From the NCBI RefSeq assembly GCF_009429125.1, contig NZ_CP045529.1:1178001-1242000 (forward strand): a stretch of DNA of 64,000 nucleotides. The letters are read 5' to 3'. The position numbers and the translations under genes are program-made. The DNA is from Luteimicrobium xylanilyticum (GTDB lineage Bacteria; Actinomycetota; Actinomycetes; Actinomycetales; Cellulomonadaceae). This document shows, in pieces, positions 31,200-39,742 of the stretch. The notes beneath the pieces are model-generated. The model was not told the DNA's origin and did not search any database. It saw only the letters and a list, made by a program, of their open reading frames with translations. Within the stretch, counting starts at the first letter, position 1. The number at the start of each line of letters is the position of its first letter.

Positions 31200-31895
31200 A
31201 TGACCATCACCCCCGGCGCGCCGCCGGTCCCCGACCACCTGTCCGCCGCCCGCGACTTCGTGCTCGACGCCATCGGCATCACGCGCGTCGTACCCGTGGT
31301 CGTCGTCGACGGCCCCGACGACGGCGTCGCCGTCACCCGGGCGCTCGTCGCCGGCGGGCTCCCCGTCGCCGAGATCACGTTCCGCACCGCCGGGGCGCGC
31401 GACGCCGTCGCCGCCGTCGCGGACCAGCTCCCCGACGTCCTCGTCGGCGCCGGGACCGTGGTCAACGTCAAGCAGGTCGACGCCGCCGTCGCCGCCGGCG
31501 CGCGGTTCCTCGTCTCGCCCGGCCTCTCGCGGGCCGTCGTCGAGCGGGCCCACGAGCACGGCGTCCCGATCGTCCCCGGCGTCGCCACGCCCAGCGACAT
31601 CATCGCCGCGCTCGACCTCGGGCTCGACGTCGTCAAGCTCTTCCCCGCGGGCGTCATCGGGGGCGTCGCCGCCGTCAAGGCCCTCGCCGCCCCGTTCCCC
31701 GACCTCCGCTTCGTGCCCACCGGCGGGATCTCCGCCGCCAGCGCCCCCGAGTACCTCGCCCAGCGCTCGGTCCTCGCCGTCGGCGGGTCCTGGATGGTCG
31801 ACAAGTCCCTGATCGCTGCCGGCGACTGGGCCGAGATCACCCGCCGCACCGCCGAGGCCGTCACCCTCGCCCAGACCACCGGAGAGAACCGATGA
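31200..31895 (+). CDS. eda: KDPG/KHG aldolase
   Basis: A 231-residue class I aldolase of the Eda family. The Schiff-base lysine is K146 in LDVVKLFPAG, the catalytic glutamate is E58 in PVAEITFRT, and GAGTV and PTGGIS form the phosphate site. It splits 2-keto-3-deoxy-6-phosphogluconate into pyruvate and glyceraldehyde-3-phosphate. Its stop overlaps the kinase ATG (ATGA), so it works with the KDG kinase to degrade 2-keto-3-deoxygluconate from hexuronates or gluconate. It is divergent from the IclR regulator. Confidence 0.93.
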   Translation: MTITPGAPPVPDHLSAARDFVLDAIGITRVVPVVVVDGPDDGVAVTRALVAGGLPVAEITFRTAGARDAVAAVADQLPDVLVGAGTVVNVKQVDAAVAAGARFLVSPGLSRAVVERAHEHGVPIVPGVATPSDIIAALDLGLDVVKLFPAGVIGGVAAVKALAAPFPDLRFVPTGGISAASAPEYLAQRSVLAVGGSWMVDKSLIAAGDWAEITRRTAEAVTLAQTTGENR

Positions 31896-32992
31896 GCGCC
31901 CTCGACGTCCGCCCCGCCGCCGACTGCCGCTACGACGTCGTCGCCCTCGGCGAGGTCATGCTGCGCCTCGACCCCGGCGAGCGCCGCGTGCGCACCGCCC
32001 GCCGCTTCGACGTCTGGGAGGGCGGCGGCGAGTACAACGTCGCACGCGGCCTGCGCCGCTGCTTCGGGCTCCGCGGCGCCGTCGTCACCGCGCTCGCCGA
32101 CAACGAGGTCGGGCGCCTCGTCGAGGACCTGATGCTCACCGGCGGCCTCGACACCTCCTGGGTCAGGTGGCTGCCCTACGACGGCATCGGCCGCACGGTC
32201 CGCAACGGCCTCAACTTCACCGAGCGCGGCTACGGGGTCCGCGGCGCCGTCGGCGTCTCCGACCGCGGCCACACCGCCGTCGCCGCGATGCAGCCCGACG
32301 ACGTGGACTGGGACGGCCTCTTCTCCCAGGGCGTGCGCTGGTTCCACACCGGGGGCATCTTCGCCGCGCTGTCGGAGTCCACGGCCGACGTCGCCGAGGC
32401 CGCCATGGCCGCCGCGCGCCGGCACGGGACGATCGTCTCCTACGACCTCAACTACCGCCCGTCCCTCTGGGCCGGGATCGGCGGACCCGCCCGCGCGCAG
32501 GAGGTCAACACCCGACTCGCCCGGCACGTGGACGTCATGATCGGCAACGAGGAGGACTTCACCGCCTCGCTCGGCCTCGAGGTCGAGGGCGTCGACGAGA
32601 ATCTGACCGACCTCGACACCGCCGCCTTCCGGGCCATGATCGGACGCGCCGCTGAAGCCTTCCCCAGCTTCCAGGTCATCGCCACGACCCTCCGCGGGGT
32701 CCGCAGCGCCACCCGCAACGACTGGGGTGCCATCGCCTGGTCCCGGCGCGAAGGGTTCGCCGAGGCCACGCACCGACCTGACCTCGAGATCCTCGACCGC
32801 GTCGGCGGCGGCGACTCGTTCGCCTCCGGCCTCGCGTACGCGCTCATGGAGCTCGGCTCCGTCGCGGACGCCGTCGAGTACGGGGCTGCGCACGGCGCCC
32901 TCGCCATGACGACCCCGGGCGACACGTCCATGGCGACGCTCGCCGAGGTGAAGCGGCTCGTCGGGGGCGGGGGCGCGCGGGTCGTGCGCTGA
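31892..32992 (+). CDS. kdgK: 2-keto-3-deoxygluconate kinase (PfkB family)
   Basis: A 366-residue PfkB/ribokinase-family kinase. It begins VVALGEVMLRLDPGE, the sugar-site GGGEYNVARGLRRCFG follows, and the catalytic base D308 is in DRVGGGDSFASGLAYAL, preceded by the anion-hole glycines. It phosphorylates KDG to KDPG with ATP, the substrate of the aldolase encoded directly upstream. The ATG overlaps the aldolase stop. Its length is slightly above the about 310-340 residues usual for KdgK owing to N- and mid-region insertions. The KDG specificity is inferred from context. Confidence 0.88.
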   Translation: MSALDVRPAADCRYDVVALGEVMLRLDPGERRVRTARRFDVWEGGGEYNVARGLRRCFGLRGAVVTALADNEVGRLVEDLMLTGGLDTSWVRWLPYDGIGRTVRNGLNFTERGYGVRGAVGVSDRGHTAVAAMQPDDVDWDGLFSQGVRWFHTGGIFAALSESTADVAEAAMAAARRHGTIVSYDLNYRPSLWAGIGGPARAQEVNTRLARHVDVMIGNEEDFTASLGLEVEGVDENLTDLDTAAFRAMIGRAAEAFPSFQVIATTLRGVRSATRNDWGAIAWSRREGFAEATHRPDLEILDRVGGGDSFASGLAYALMELGSVADAVEYGAAHGALAMTTPGDTSMATLAEVKRLVGGGGARVVR

Positions 32993-33029
32993 TCTCGTTC
33001 GGCGGGGCCGGCCGACGACGGCACAGCGG

Positions 33030-33112
33030 ACGTGCGCGCACGTGATGGGTCTCACGTCTCATTTTCGGCATGAGGGTGTTGCTAAAAGGCAGGGAGGTGA
33101 GGCTACGCTTAC
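33030..33112 (+). promoter_or_regulatory. efe promoter region with candidate metal-regulator sites
   Basis: The 182-bp gap before efeU holds a 14-bp palindrome ACGTGCGCGCACGT (33030-33043), a CGTGA/TCACG dyad (33041-33045 and 33052-33056), and a -10-like TACGCT (33104-33109) embedded in an imperfect dyad GTGAGGCTACGCTTAC (33097-33112), loosely like a DtxR/IdeR box. The regulator assignment is a guess. Confidence 0.45.
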
Positions 33113-33174
33113 CACCGCGACCCCGGCTCGTGCCCCGGCCGTCACCTCACCGTCCGCCAGCCCCCGGGGTCCCC

Positions 33175-34812
33175 GTGCTCGCAACGTTCGTCATCGGCCT
33201 GCGCGAAGGCCTGGAAGCCGCGCTCGTCGTCGGCATCCTCGCCGCGTTCCTCAAGCGCAACGGCGCGTCGATGCGGCCCATGTGGGTCGGCGTGGTCGCG
33301 GCGGTGCTGCTCTCGATCGCCGTCGGCGTCACGCTCGAGGTCGTCTCGACGAGCCTCCCGCAGCGCGCGCAGGAAGGCATGGAGGCGGTCATCTCGGCCG
33401 TCGCGGTCGTCTTCGTGACGAGCATGATCGTCTGGATGGGCGCGCACGCCCGAGGCCTCAAGAAGGAGCTCGAGGCCCACGCCGGTGACGCGCTGCGTGA
33501 CGGCGCCGCGTGGGCGATGGCCGGCATGGCGTTCCTCGCGATCGTCAAGGAGGGCTTCGAGACCTCCGTCTTCCTGCTCGCGACCTTCCAGGCGTCGACC
33601 AGCGTGACGGCCGCCGTCGTCGGGGCGGTGCTCGGGATCCTGGTCGCGGTGGGCCTCGGTGCCGGCCTCTACCACGGGGGCATCCGCTTCAACATCGGCA
33701 AGTTCTTCCAGGTCACGGGCGTCTTCCTCGTCTTCGTCGCGGCCGGGCTCGTCGTCACCACGCTGCGCACGGCGCACGAGGCCGGCTGGCTGACGATCGG
33801 CCAGGGCCGCACGGTCGACCTGACCTGGCTCGCGCCCGCGGGATCGATCCGGGCTGCGCTGCTCACCGGGGTGCTCGGCATCCCGACGGACCCGCGCGTC
33901 GTCGAGGTCCTGGCGTGGTTCCTCTACCTCCTGCCGATGCTCGCGCTCGTCCTGTGGCCGGCCAAGCGCCGGCTGCAGGGCCGAGCGGCGATGCGGCTCG
34001 AGCTCGGCCTCGCGGCCGGGCTCGCCGCGCTCGCGCTCGGCCTGGCGTTCTTCGTCCCCAGCGTCGCGCCGTACCCGAGCCGGCCGCTGGCCGTCGTCGC
34101 CTCCGCGGACGACCCGACGCCGGTCGGCCGGGTGGCGACCAGCAACGACCCGCGCGGCGTTGGCGTCACGGACACCCACGGCCGGATCCTCAGCACCACC
34201 TCGCTGGAGGGCGCCCGGTTCACCGCGACGACGGTCGACGGCGTCGCGGCGCGACGCGCGCAGGTCACGGAGCAGCTGCCCACCACCGACCTCCCGTCGA
34301 CTCTGAGCCTGAACCGGCTCGTCGAGTACGGCGGCGGTCGCCTCCCGGTCGGCATCGACCCGCAGGCCGCACCCGGTCCCTTCACGGCGGTGTGGCGCCA
34401 GTCGAGCACGGTCGACGTCGTCGAGACTGCCGGCCACGTGCTGCTCGGCGCCGGCCAGACCACCAGGACCGTGCTGACCGTCAGCGGCGGCGGGCTGGCC
34501 GCGAGCCGGACCCTGACCGTGGCGCCTGCCGCCGCCGGGACGACCGACTGGACGGTCGCGCCGGCAGTGACGGCCGCGACCGCCGCCGCCGTCGTCGACC
34601 GCGACCACGACGCGCACGAGCGCGCCCTGTGGCGCACCTACTTCCCGATCGTCCTCGCCGTCGCCGCCGCTGCCCTCGCCGCGGCCGGACTGCGCAGGCG
34701 CCGCGCGCTCGCACGCGCCGCGGAGACCGAGCCCGGCTCGGCGTCCGCCCCCGCCCCCGTCTCGCCCGACCAGGCCACCGGCGCGGCCCCCCTTCGCGTC
34801 CAGAACACGTAG
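33175..34812 (+). CDS. efeU: Iron permease EfeU (FTR1 family) with long extracytoplasmic C-terminal region
   Basis: A 545-residue protein. The first about 290 residues are an FTR1/EfeU permease with seven membrane helices and both iron motifs: REGLEA at 10-15 and KEGFE near 124-128 (normally REGxE). A further about 210 residues form a beta-rich, Thr/Val-rich extracytoplasmic domain (PSVAPYPSRPLAVVASADD to TVAPAVTAATAA), then a final helix YFPIVLAVAAAALAAAGL and a basic tail. It imports ferric iron delivered by EfeO/EfeB. The GTG start matches the family N-terminus; upstream in-frame codons are probably not translated. It is followed by efeO after 11 bp. Confidence 0.92.
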   Translation: MLATFVIGLREGLEAALVVGILAAFLKRNGASMRPMWVGVVAAVLLSIAVGVTLEVVSTSLPQRAQEGMEAVISAVAVVFVTSMIVWMGAHARGLKKELEAHAGDALRDGAAWAMAGMAFLAIVKEGFETSVFLLATFQASTSVTAAVVGAVLGILVAVGLGAGLYHGGIRFNIGKFFQVTGVFLVFVAAGLVVTTLRTAHEAGWLTIGQGRTVDLTWLAPAGSIRAALLTGVLGIPTDPRVVEVLAWFLYLLPMLALVLWPAKRRLQGRAAMRLELGLAAGLAALALGLAFFVPSVAPYPSRPLAVVASADDPTPVGRVATSNDPRGVGVTDTHGRILSTTSLEGARFTATTVDGVAARRAQVTEQLPTTDLPSTLSLNRLVEYGGGRLPVGIDPQAAPGPFTAVWRQSSTVDVVETAGHVLLGAGQTTRTVLTVSGGGLAASRTLTVAPAAAGTTDWTVAPAVTAATAAAVVDRDHDAHERALWRTYFPIVLAVAAAALAAAGLRRRRALARAAETEPGSASAPAPVSPDQATGAAPLRVQNT

Positions 34813-34823
34813 GAGCACGAACG

Positions 34824-36068
34824 ATGCAGTCCCACCCCACCCGCCGCACGCGCACGGTCCGCGCCACGGCCGGGCTCGCCGGTCTCGCGGGAGCCATCGC
34901 GCTGGTCGCGGCCGGCTGCTCCAGCAGCTCGGGCGACACCACCGACCCGTCGCCCAGCGCGAGCGGCGGCGCGACGCACGTCGACGTGACGCTCACCTCC
35001 GCCGGCGGCGGCGACGCGTGCCAGGTCTCGACGTCCTCGGTCCCCGCGGGCCCCGTGACGTTCACGGTCACCAACAAGGACTCGGCGGCCATCACCGAGG
35101 TCGAGCTCCTCTCGGGCGACCGGATCGTCGGCGAGAAGGAGAACCTGGCCCCGGGCCTCGCGCCGGTCAGCTTCACGGTGACGCTCGGCGGCGGCAAGTA
35201 CCAGGTCTACTGCCCGGGCGCCCAGACCGACACCACCGACCTCACGGTGACAGGCGAGGCCGCCACGCCCACGGGGGGCGTCCAGGACGTCCTCGCGCAG
35301 GGCACGAAGACGTACGGGACCTATGTCGACGGCCAGGTCGCGGACATGGTGACGGCCGTCAAGGCGCTCCAGGCGGCCGTCGACTCCGGTGACCTCGAGG
35401 CCGCCCAGAAGGCGTACGCCGACGCGCGGCCGTTCTACGAGAAGGTCGAGTCCGACGTAGAGGGCTTCGTCCTGCCCGGCAGCGACCCGACGGACAACAA
35501 GGGCAACCTCGACTACCTCATCGACATGCGCGCGTCGAACCTCGACCCCGCGGTCGGCTGGCACGGCTTCCACGCCGTCGAGCGCGACCTGTTCGAGAAG
35601 AAGGCGATCACGGGCAGCACGAAGAAGCTCGCGGCCGAGCTCACGAAGAACGTCGACCAGCTGTCCTCGCTCGCGAAGGGCCTCTCCTACAAGCCCGAGG
35701 ACCTCGCCAACGGCGCGGCCGGGCTGCTCGAGGAGGTCCAGGCCAACAAGATCAAGGGTGAGGAGGAGAAGTACTCCCACCTCGACCTCGTGGACTTCGC
35801 GGCCAACGTGGAGGGTGCCGAGCAGGCGTTCGCGAACCTCGAGCCCGGCCTCGAGCAGATCGACCCCGACCTCACCAAGCAGGTCGCCACGCAGTTCGCG
35901 AACGTGAAGACGACGCTCAAGGACTACGAGGACCCGTCGGCGCTCGGCGGCTACAAGACGTGGACGCCCGAGCTGCGCAAGGCCGACGCCGCGAAGCTCT
36001 CCCAGGCGATCCAGGCGCTGCAGCAGCCGCTGTCGAAGATCGCCGAGAAGGTCGCGACCGCCCAGTGA
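34824..36068 (+). CDS. efeO: EfeO iron-uptake lipoprotein
   Basis: A 414-residue protein with a lipoprotein signal ending LVAAGC (C32), an N-terminal cupredoxin-like domain (about 50-140, with ACQVSTSSVPAGPVTFTVTN and YQVYCPGAQ) and the C-terminal EfeO imelysin/M75-like helical domain with VGWHGFHAVERDLF, holding the HxxxE metal pair near residues 247-255. It is the extracellular iron-binding part of the Efe system. AGGAG precedes the ATG. The stop overlaps the efeB GTG (GTGA). The three genes form one operon. Confidence 0.93.
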   Translation: MQSHPTRRTRTVRATAGLAGLAGAIALVAAGCSSSSGDTTDPSPSASGGATHVDVTLTSAGGGDACQVSTSSVPAGPVTFTVTNKDSAAITEVELLSGDRIVGEKENLAPGLAPVSFTVTLGGGKYQVYCPGAQTDTTDLTVTGEAATPTGGVQDVLAQGTKTYGTYVDGQVADMVTAVKALQAAVDSGDLEAAQKAYADARPFYEKVESDVEGFVLPGSDPTDNKGNLDYLIDMRASNLDPAVGWHGFHAVERDLFEKKAITGSTKKLAAELTKNVDQLSSLAKGLSYKPEDLANGAAGLLEEVQANKIKGEEEKYSHLDLVDFAANVEGAEQAFANLEPGLEQIDPDLTKQVATQFANVKTTLKDYEDPSALGGYKTWTPELRKADAAKLSQAIQALQQPLSKIAEKVATAQ

Positions 36069-37390
36069 CGACCGAGCCCCGCCCCGACGACGTGTCGGCG
36101 CCCGCCTCCGAGGCGGCCGCCGGCACGTCGCCGGGCGCGCCCGCCTCCGGCCGGTTCTCGCGCCGCGCCTTCCTCGGCGCGGGGCTCGGGGGTCTCGCCG
36201 TCGGCGCGCTCGGGGGTGCGGGCGGGACGGCGTGGGCGCGGTCGGACGGCTCCGGGTCCGCGAGCGCGGCCGCGTCGGAGAGCCCGGAGACGGCCTACGC
36301 GTTCTACGACCAGGTGCACCAGGCGGGCATCCAGACCCCGCAGCAGCACCACGCGATCTTCGTGTCGTACGACCTCACGACGACGGACGCGTCCGACCTG
36401 CAGGTGCTGCTCGCGCGGTGGTCGGCGGCGATCTCCGAGCTGCAGCGCGGCCAGTCGCTGGGCGCGGTGCAGCCGTCCCACGCGAACGCCGTCCCCACCG
36501 ACACGGGCGAGGCGGCCGACCTCGGCCCGAACGGCCTGACGGTGACGATCGGCCTCGGCCCGGGCGTGTTCGACCACCGCTTCGGGCTCGCCGAGCACAA
36601 GCCCGCCAAGTTCGCCGACCTGCCCCAGCTGCCGAGCGACCAGCTCGAGAAGTCGCTCACCGGCGGCGACCTGTCCCTCCAGGCGTGCGCGGAGGACCCG
36701 CAGGTCGCGTACCACGCGATCCGTGACCTGTCCCGCATGGCGCAGGGCACCGCCGTCGTGCGCTGGACCGTGATGGGCTTCGGGCGGGCGTCGGCGGGCA
36801 AGGGCCAGACCACGCCCCGCAACCTCATGGGCTTCAAGGACGGCACCCGCAACATCAAGGACGACGCCGACTTCCAGCGTTTCGTGTGGCACGACGGCGT
36901 CGACCAGGCCTGGATGAAGGGCGGCACCTACCAGGTGGCGCGCAAGATCCAGATGCACATCGAGAACTGGGACACCGACTACATCGGCGACCAGCAGAAC
37001 GTCTTCGGCCGCAGCAAGCAGGAGGGCGCACCGCTGTCGGGGACCCGCGAGCTCGACGTCCCGGACTTCGCGCGGAAGGGCGCCGACGGTGACCCGGCGA
37101 TCCCCGCGACCTCGCACGTCGCGCTCGCGGCGCACGAGAACAACGGGGGCCTGAAGATCCTGCGCCGGTCGTACAACTTCACGGACGGCATGAACGCGGA
37201 CGGCCAGATCAACGCCGGGCTGCTGTTCATCGCGTACATGAACGACCCGGCCGCGTTCGTGACCCTCCAGACCAAGCTGGGCCGTGTCGACCGGCTCAAC
37301 GAGTACATCGCCCACGTCGGGTCGGGTGTGTTCGCGGTGCCGCCTGCGCCTGTGTCGGGAAGCTACGTGGGCGAGGCGCTCTTCCGCTGA
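36065..37390 (+). CDS. efeB: EfeB Tat-exported DyP-type peroxidase/deferrochelatase
   Basis: A 441-residue DyP-family haem protein. The Tat signal SRRAFLG (32-38) with a following hydrophobic stretch sends it folded across the membrane. The family motif GFKDGTRN lies near residue 256, and a proximal haem histidine is likely in PATSHVALAA near residue 350. In the EfeUOB system it oxidises Fe(II) or releases iron from haem outside the membrane and passes iron to EfeO/EfeU. The GTG overlaps the efeO stop. A hairpin shared with the convergent sufE gene follows. Confidence 0.94.
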   Translation: MTTEPRPDDVSAPASEAAAGTSPGAPASGRFSRRAFLGAGLGGLAVGALGGAGGTAWARSDGSGSASAAASESPETAYAFYDQVHQAGIQTPQQHHAIFVSYDLTTTDASDLQVLLARWSAAISELQRGQSLGAVQPSHANAVPTDTGEAADLGPNGLTVTIGLGPGVFDHRFGLAEHKPAKFADLPQLPSDQLEKSLTGGDLSLQACAEDPQVAYHAIRDLSRMAQGTAVVRWTVMGFGRASAGKGQTTPRNLMGFKDGTRNIKDDADFQRFVWHDGVDQAWMKGGTYQVARKIQMHIENWDTDYIGDQQNVFGRSKQEGAPLSGTRELDVPDFARKGADGDPAIPATSHVALAAHENNGGLKILRRSYNFTDGMNADGQINAGLLFIAYMNDPAAFVTLQTKLGRVDRLNEYIAHVGSGVFAVPPAPVSGSYVGEALFR

Positions 37391-37399
37391 GCCGGGCGC

Positions 37400-37427
37400 C
37401 GCCGTCGGCCACGCCCGCCCGACGGCG
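37400..37427. terminator. Shared hairpin between efeB and sufE
   Basis: CGCCGTCGG (37400-37408) and CCGACGGCG (37419-37427) form a 9-bp stem in the 37-bp gap between the convergent stops, placed to end transcripts from both sides. Confidence 0.6.
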
Positions 37428-37871
37428 TCACGCGGCGGCGAGCTGCTCGCGCACCTGCCGCTTCGCGCGCGTGAGGATGCCGGACATCCCGTTGAGGCGC
37501 AGGGGGCTCACGGCGTTCGTGAGGCCGAGGCTGAGCGGGTAGTCGTCCGGCACGTCGAGGACCTCCTGCGGGGTGAGCCCGTCGAGGCCCTGCGCGAGGA
37601 TGGACGCGAACCCGCGCGTCGTCGGGGCTTCCGCGGGCGCGGTCGCGTACAGGTGGACGCGCTGCTCGCCGTCGATCTCCGCGAACGCGCGGACGGGCGA
37701 CTGGCACTCCTCGACGCGCTCGAGCAGCCCGGGGGCGCTCTGGTAGCGGACGGGGATCTCGGGGAGCTCGCGCGAGAACTCCAGCAGGAGCTGCAGCCGG
37801 TCGCGCTCGCCGAGCGCGAGGAAGTCGTCGCGGATCTCCGCGAGCACGGGCGGGAGCGTCGGGTCGGTCAC
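37428..37871 (-). CDS. sufE: SufE-family sulfur acceptor
   Basis: A 147-residue SufE protein. The acceptor cysteine is C56 in RVEECQSPVRAF, and the C-terminal GFASILAQGLDGLTPQEVLDVP and LNGMSGILTRAKRQV are family blocks. It takes persulfide sulfur from a cysteine desulfurase for Fe-S cluster assembly. No suf operon is in the window; instead it follows the rhodanese gene sseA in the same direction, a pairing seen in other actinobacteria. The GTG start is preceded by GGAAGGATGG. A hairpin lies between sseA and this gene. Confidence 0.92.
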   Translation of the reverse strand: MTDPTLPPVLAEIRDDFLALGERDRLQLLLEFSRELPEIPVRYQSAPGLLERVEECQSPVRAFAEIDGEQRVHLYATAPAEAPTTRGFASILAQGLDGLTPQEVLDVPDDYPLSLGLTNAVSPLRLNGMSGILTRAKRQVREQLAAA

Positions 37872-37922
37872 GGGTCCATCCTTCCACCGGGCGGGCCGGG
37901 GTGGGGCGTCGTCTCACGAGCG

Positions 37923-37962
37923 CCGACGGCGCCCGCCTCCACGGGGGAGGGGGCGCCGTCGG
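37923..37962 (-). terminator. Hairpin between sseA and sufE
   Basis: A 12-bp stem, CCGACGGCGCCC (37923-37934) with GGGCGCCGTCGG (37951-37962), plus an inner CCTCC/GGAGG stem separated by one bulged G, occupies the gap after the sseA stop. It may end or reduce transcription into sufE. Confidence 0.6.
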
Positions 37963-37974
37963 GCGGGTCCTGCG

Positions 37975-38880
37975 TCAGGCGGCGAGCTCGCCCGGTTCCT
38001 CGCCCTTGGCGATCGGCACGCGCACGGCGTTGCCCCACTCGGTCCACGAGCCGTCGTAGTTGCGGACGTTCTCGAGGCCGAGGAGGAAGTGCAGCGCGAA
38101 CCACGTGTGGCTGGAGCGCTCGCCGATGCGGCAGTAGGTGATGACCGCGTCGTCCTCGGTCAGGCCCAGGCCGCCGGCCTGGTAGATGCCCCGGAGCTCC
38201 TCGAGCGACTTGTAGGTGCCGTCCTCGGCGACCGCCGTGGCCCACGGCACGTTGCGCGCCGTCGGGATGTGGCCGCCGCGCAGGACGCCCTCCTCGGGGT
38301 AGTCCGGGATGTGGAGGCGCTCGCCCGTGTACTCCGGGAAGGAGCGGATGTCGACGAGGGGGCCCTGGCCGATGTGCGCGAGGACGTCCTCCTTGAACGC
38401 GCGGTACGTGACGTCGTCGCGCTCGGTGGCGGGGTAGTCGACAGCCTCGGGCGCGGGGACGTCGGTCGTGAGGGCGCGGCCCTCCGCGACCCAGAGGTTG
38501 CGGCCGCCGTCGAGCAGACGGACGTCGGCGTGGCCGTAGATGGTGAAGAGCCACGCGGCGTAGGCGGCCCACCAGTTGTTCTTGTCCCCGTAGATGACGA
38601 TCGTCGTGTCCGGGCCGATGCCCTTGGAGCCCAGGAGAGCCGCGAACTGGGCACCCGTGATGAACTCGCGGACCTCGGGGTCGTTGAGGTCGGTGTGCCA
38701 GTCGATCTTCACGGCGCCGGGGATGTGGCCCGTCTCGTAGAGCAAGACGTCCTCGTCCGACTCGACGACGACGAGGTCGGGGTCGTCGAGGTGCTCGGCG
38801 AGCCAGGAGGTGGTGACGAGACGCTCAGGATGGGCGTACTCGTTGATCTTCGGGGAGCTGGTGTCCAGTGCGGCAGGCAT
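37975..38880 (-). CDS. sseA: Thiosulfate/3-mercaptopyruvate sulfurtransferase (two rhodanese domains)
   Basis: A 301-residue protein with tandem rhodanese domains: an inactive N-terminal one ([25 protein letters not shown], with Asp in the IYGDKNNW loop at the cysteine position) and an active C-terminal one with catalytic C250 in [15 protein letters not shown]. The CRIGERS loop is of the thiosulfate:cyanide type common in actinobacteria. The ATG at 38880 has a -10 hexamer TACAGT 7 nt upstream, indicating a leaderless mRNA. A longer in-frame extension would overlap the DoxX gene and is rejected. sufE follows in the same direction. Confidence 0.92.
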   Translation of the reverse strand: MPAALDTSSPKINEYAHPERLVTTSWLAEHLDDPDLVVVESDEDVLLYETGHIPGAVKIDWHTDLNDPEVREFITGAQFAALLGSKGIGPDTTIVIYGDKNNWWAAYAAWLFTIYGHADVRLLDGGRNLWVAEGRALTTDVPAPEAVDYPATERDDVTYRAFKEDVLAHIGQGPLVDIRSFPEYTGERLHIPDYPEEGVLRGGHIPTARNVPWATAVAEDGTYKSLEELRGIYQAGGLGLTEDDAVITYCRIGERSSHTWFALHFLLGLENVRNYDGSWTEWGNAVRVPIAKGEEPGELAA

Positions 38881-38887
38881 GAGGCCC

Positions 38888-38893
38888 ACTGTA
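38888..38893 (-). promoter_or_regulatory. -10 hexamer of sseA
   Basis: TACAGT on the minus strand ends 7 nt before the ATG at 38880; no Shine-Dalgarno lies between, so the transcript is probably leaderless. Confidence 0.6.
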
Positions 38894-38953
38894 CGGCGGG
38901 GGCTGGCCCGTTGACAGGGGGGCGTCTCAGTACGCGAGACGAAGTGTCCGCCG

Positions 38954-39325
38954 TCAGACGCCCCAGCCGAGCGCGCGCCCCAGCGCGACGAAGACGGCGG
39001 CGAGCAGCAGGAAGACGTTGAGCGCCAGGTTCTCGGTCTCGTGCCGACGCGCGTGCACCGAGATCGCACCCGCCTGCAGCGCGGCGAGGCACGCGGCGGC
39101 GATCGGCGTCAGGACCTCCGCCGTCCCCGTCGCCTCGGGGACGATCAGCCCGACCGCACCCAGCACCTCGGCGGCACCGATGAGCTTGACGCTCGTCGTG
39201 GAGAAGTCGTCGACCCACGGCATCTGGGCGTGGAGGCGCTCGCGCGAGTAGGAGAGCTTCGTGATGCCCGTGCCCAGGTAGACGGCCGCGAGAAGGCCGG
39301 CGACGATCCACAGCGCGAGGTTCAT
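38954..39325 (-). CDS. DoxX-family membrane protein
   Basis: A 123-residue protein with four predicted membrane helices ([78 protein letters not shown]) and the DoxX-like first-helix motif [14 protein letters not shown]. DoxX-like proteins are small membrane proteins sometimes linked to thiol redox or respiratory components, but the role of this branch is unknown. The ATG has GGAG five bases upstream. It is divergent from the DUF3175 gene and 73 bp from sseA. Confidence 0.82.
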   Translation of the reverse strand: MNLALWIVAGLLAAVYLGTGITKLSYSRERLHAQMPWVDDFSTTSVKLIGAAEVLGAVGLIVPEATGTAEVLTPIAAACLAALQAGAISVHARRHETENLALNVFLLLAAVFVALGRALGWGV

Positions 39326-39412
39326 GGGGCTCCGATCGTGAGGTGCGAACGGGCTCGTGGTCCGCGAGCCTGAGGATAGCCGCAGAGCGGTACGGATCCG
39401 AGGAGACCCACG

Positions 39413-39706
39413 ATGTCGAAGCACGAGAAGGACGGCGACGGACGCTGGTCCCAGGACGTCACCGAGCACTCCGACGCGCTCGACCTCGTTGACGGCGTGT
39501 TCACGTGGAAGGACCCGAAGCGGATCGCGCGCTCGCTGCGCGACTCGGCAGAGGCGAGCGGGCGCCGCAAGAGCTCGCCGTACCGGTCCGCGATGTCGAT
39601 GCTGACGTTCTACGTCAACCGCGCCGGGAAGGACCTCGACTCCAAGCAGCGCGACGTCCTCGAGCAGGCCAAGGACGAGCTGCGCGCGCTCTACGGCAAG
39701 GAGTGA
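39413..39706 (+). CDS. DUF3175 protein
   Basis: A 97-residue hydrophilic protein that matches DUF3175 along its whole length: WSQDVTEHSDALDLVDGVFTWKDP, KRIARSLRDSAEAS, then SPYRSAMSMLTFYVNRAGKDL and a C-terminal helix VLEQAKDELRALYGK. The function is unknown. It is basic and small, so a nucleoid or RNA-associated role is conceivable but not shown. GAGGAG lies before the ATG. Its stop sits at the edge of a terminator hairpin. Confidence 0.85.
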   Translation: MSKHEKDGDGRWSQDVTEHSDALDLVDGVFTWKDPKRIARSLRDSAEASGRRKSSPYRSAMSMLTFYVNRAGKDLDSKQRDVLEQAKDELRALYGKE

Positions 39707-39735
39707 CGCCGCCCGGACGGATCCCGGGCGGCGTC
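39705..39735. terminator. Bidirectional terminator between DUF3175 and flavin reductase genes
   Basis: A 12-bp perfect stem, GACGCCGCCCGG (39705-39716) with CCGGGCGGCGTC (39724-39735), and a 7-nt loop, lies between the convergent stops. The first arm includes the last bases of the DUF3175 stop codon. Confidence 0.78.
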
Positions 39736-39742
39736 GTCGGGC

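Noticed and set aside
37975-39069. Longer sulfurtransferase start at 39069
   Set aside because: It would overlap the DoxX gene and pass through the -10 TACAGT; the ATG at 38880 matches the family N-terminus.
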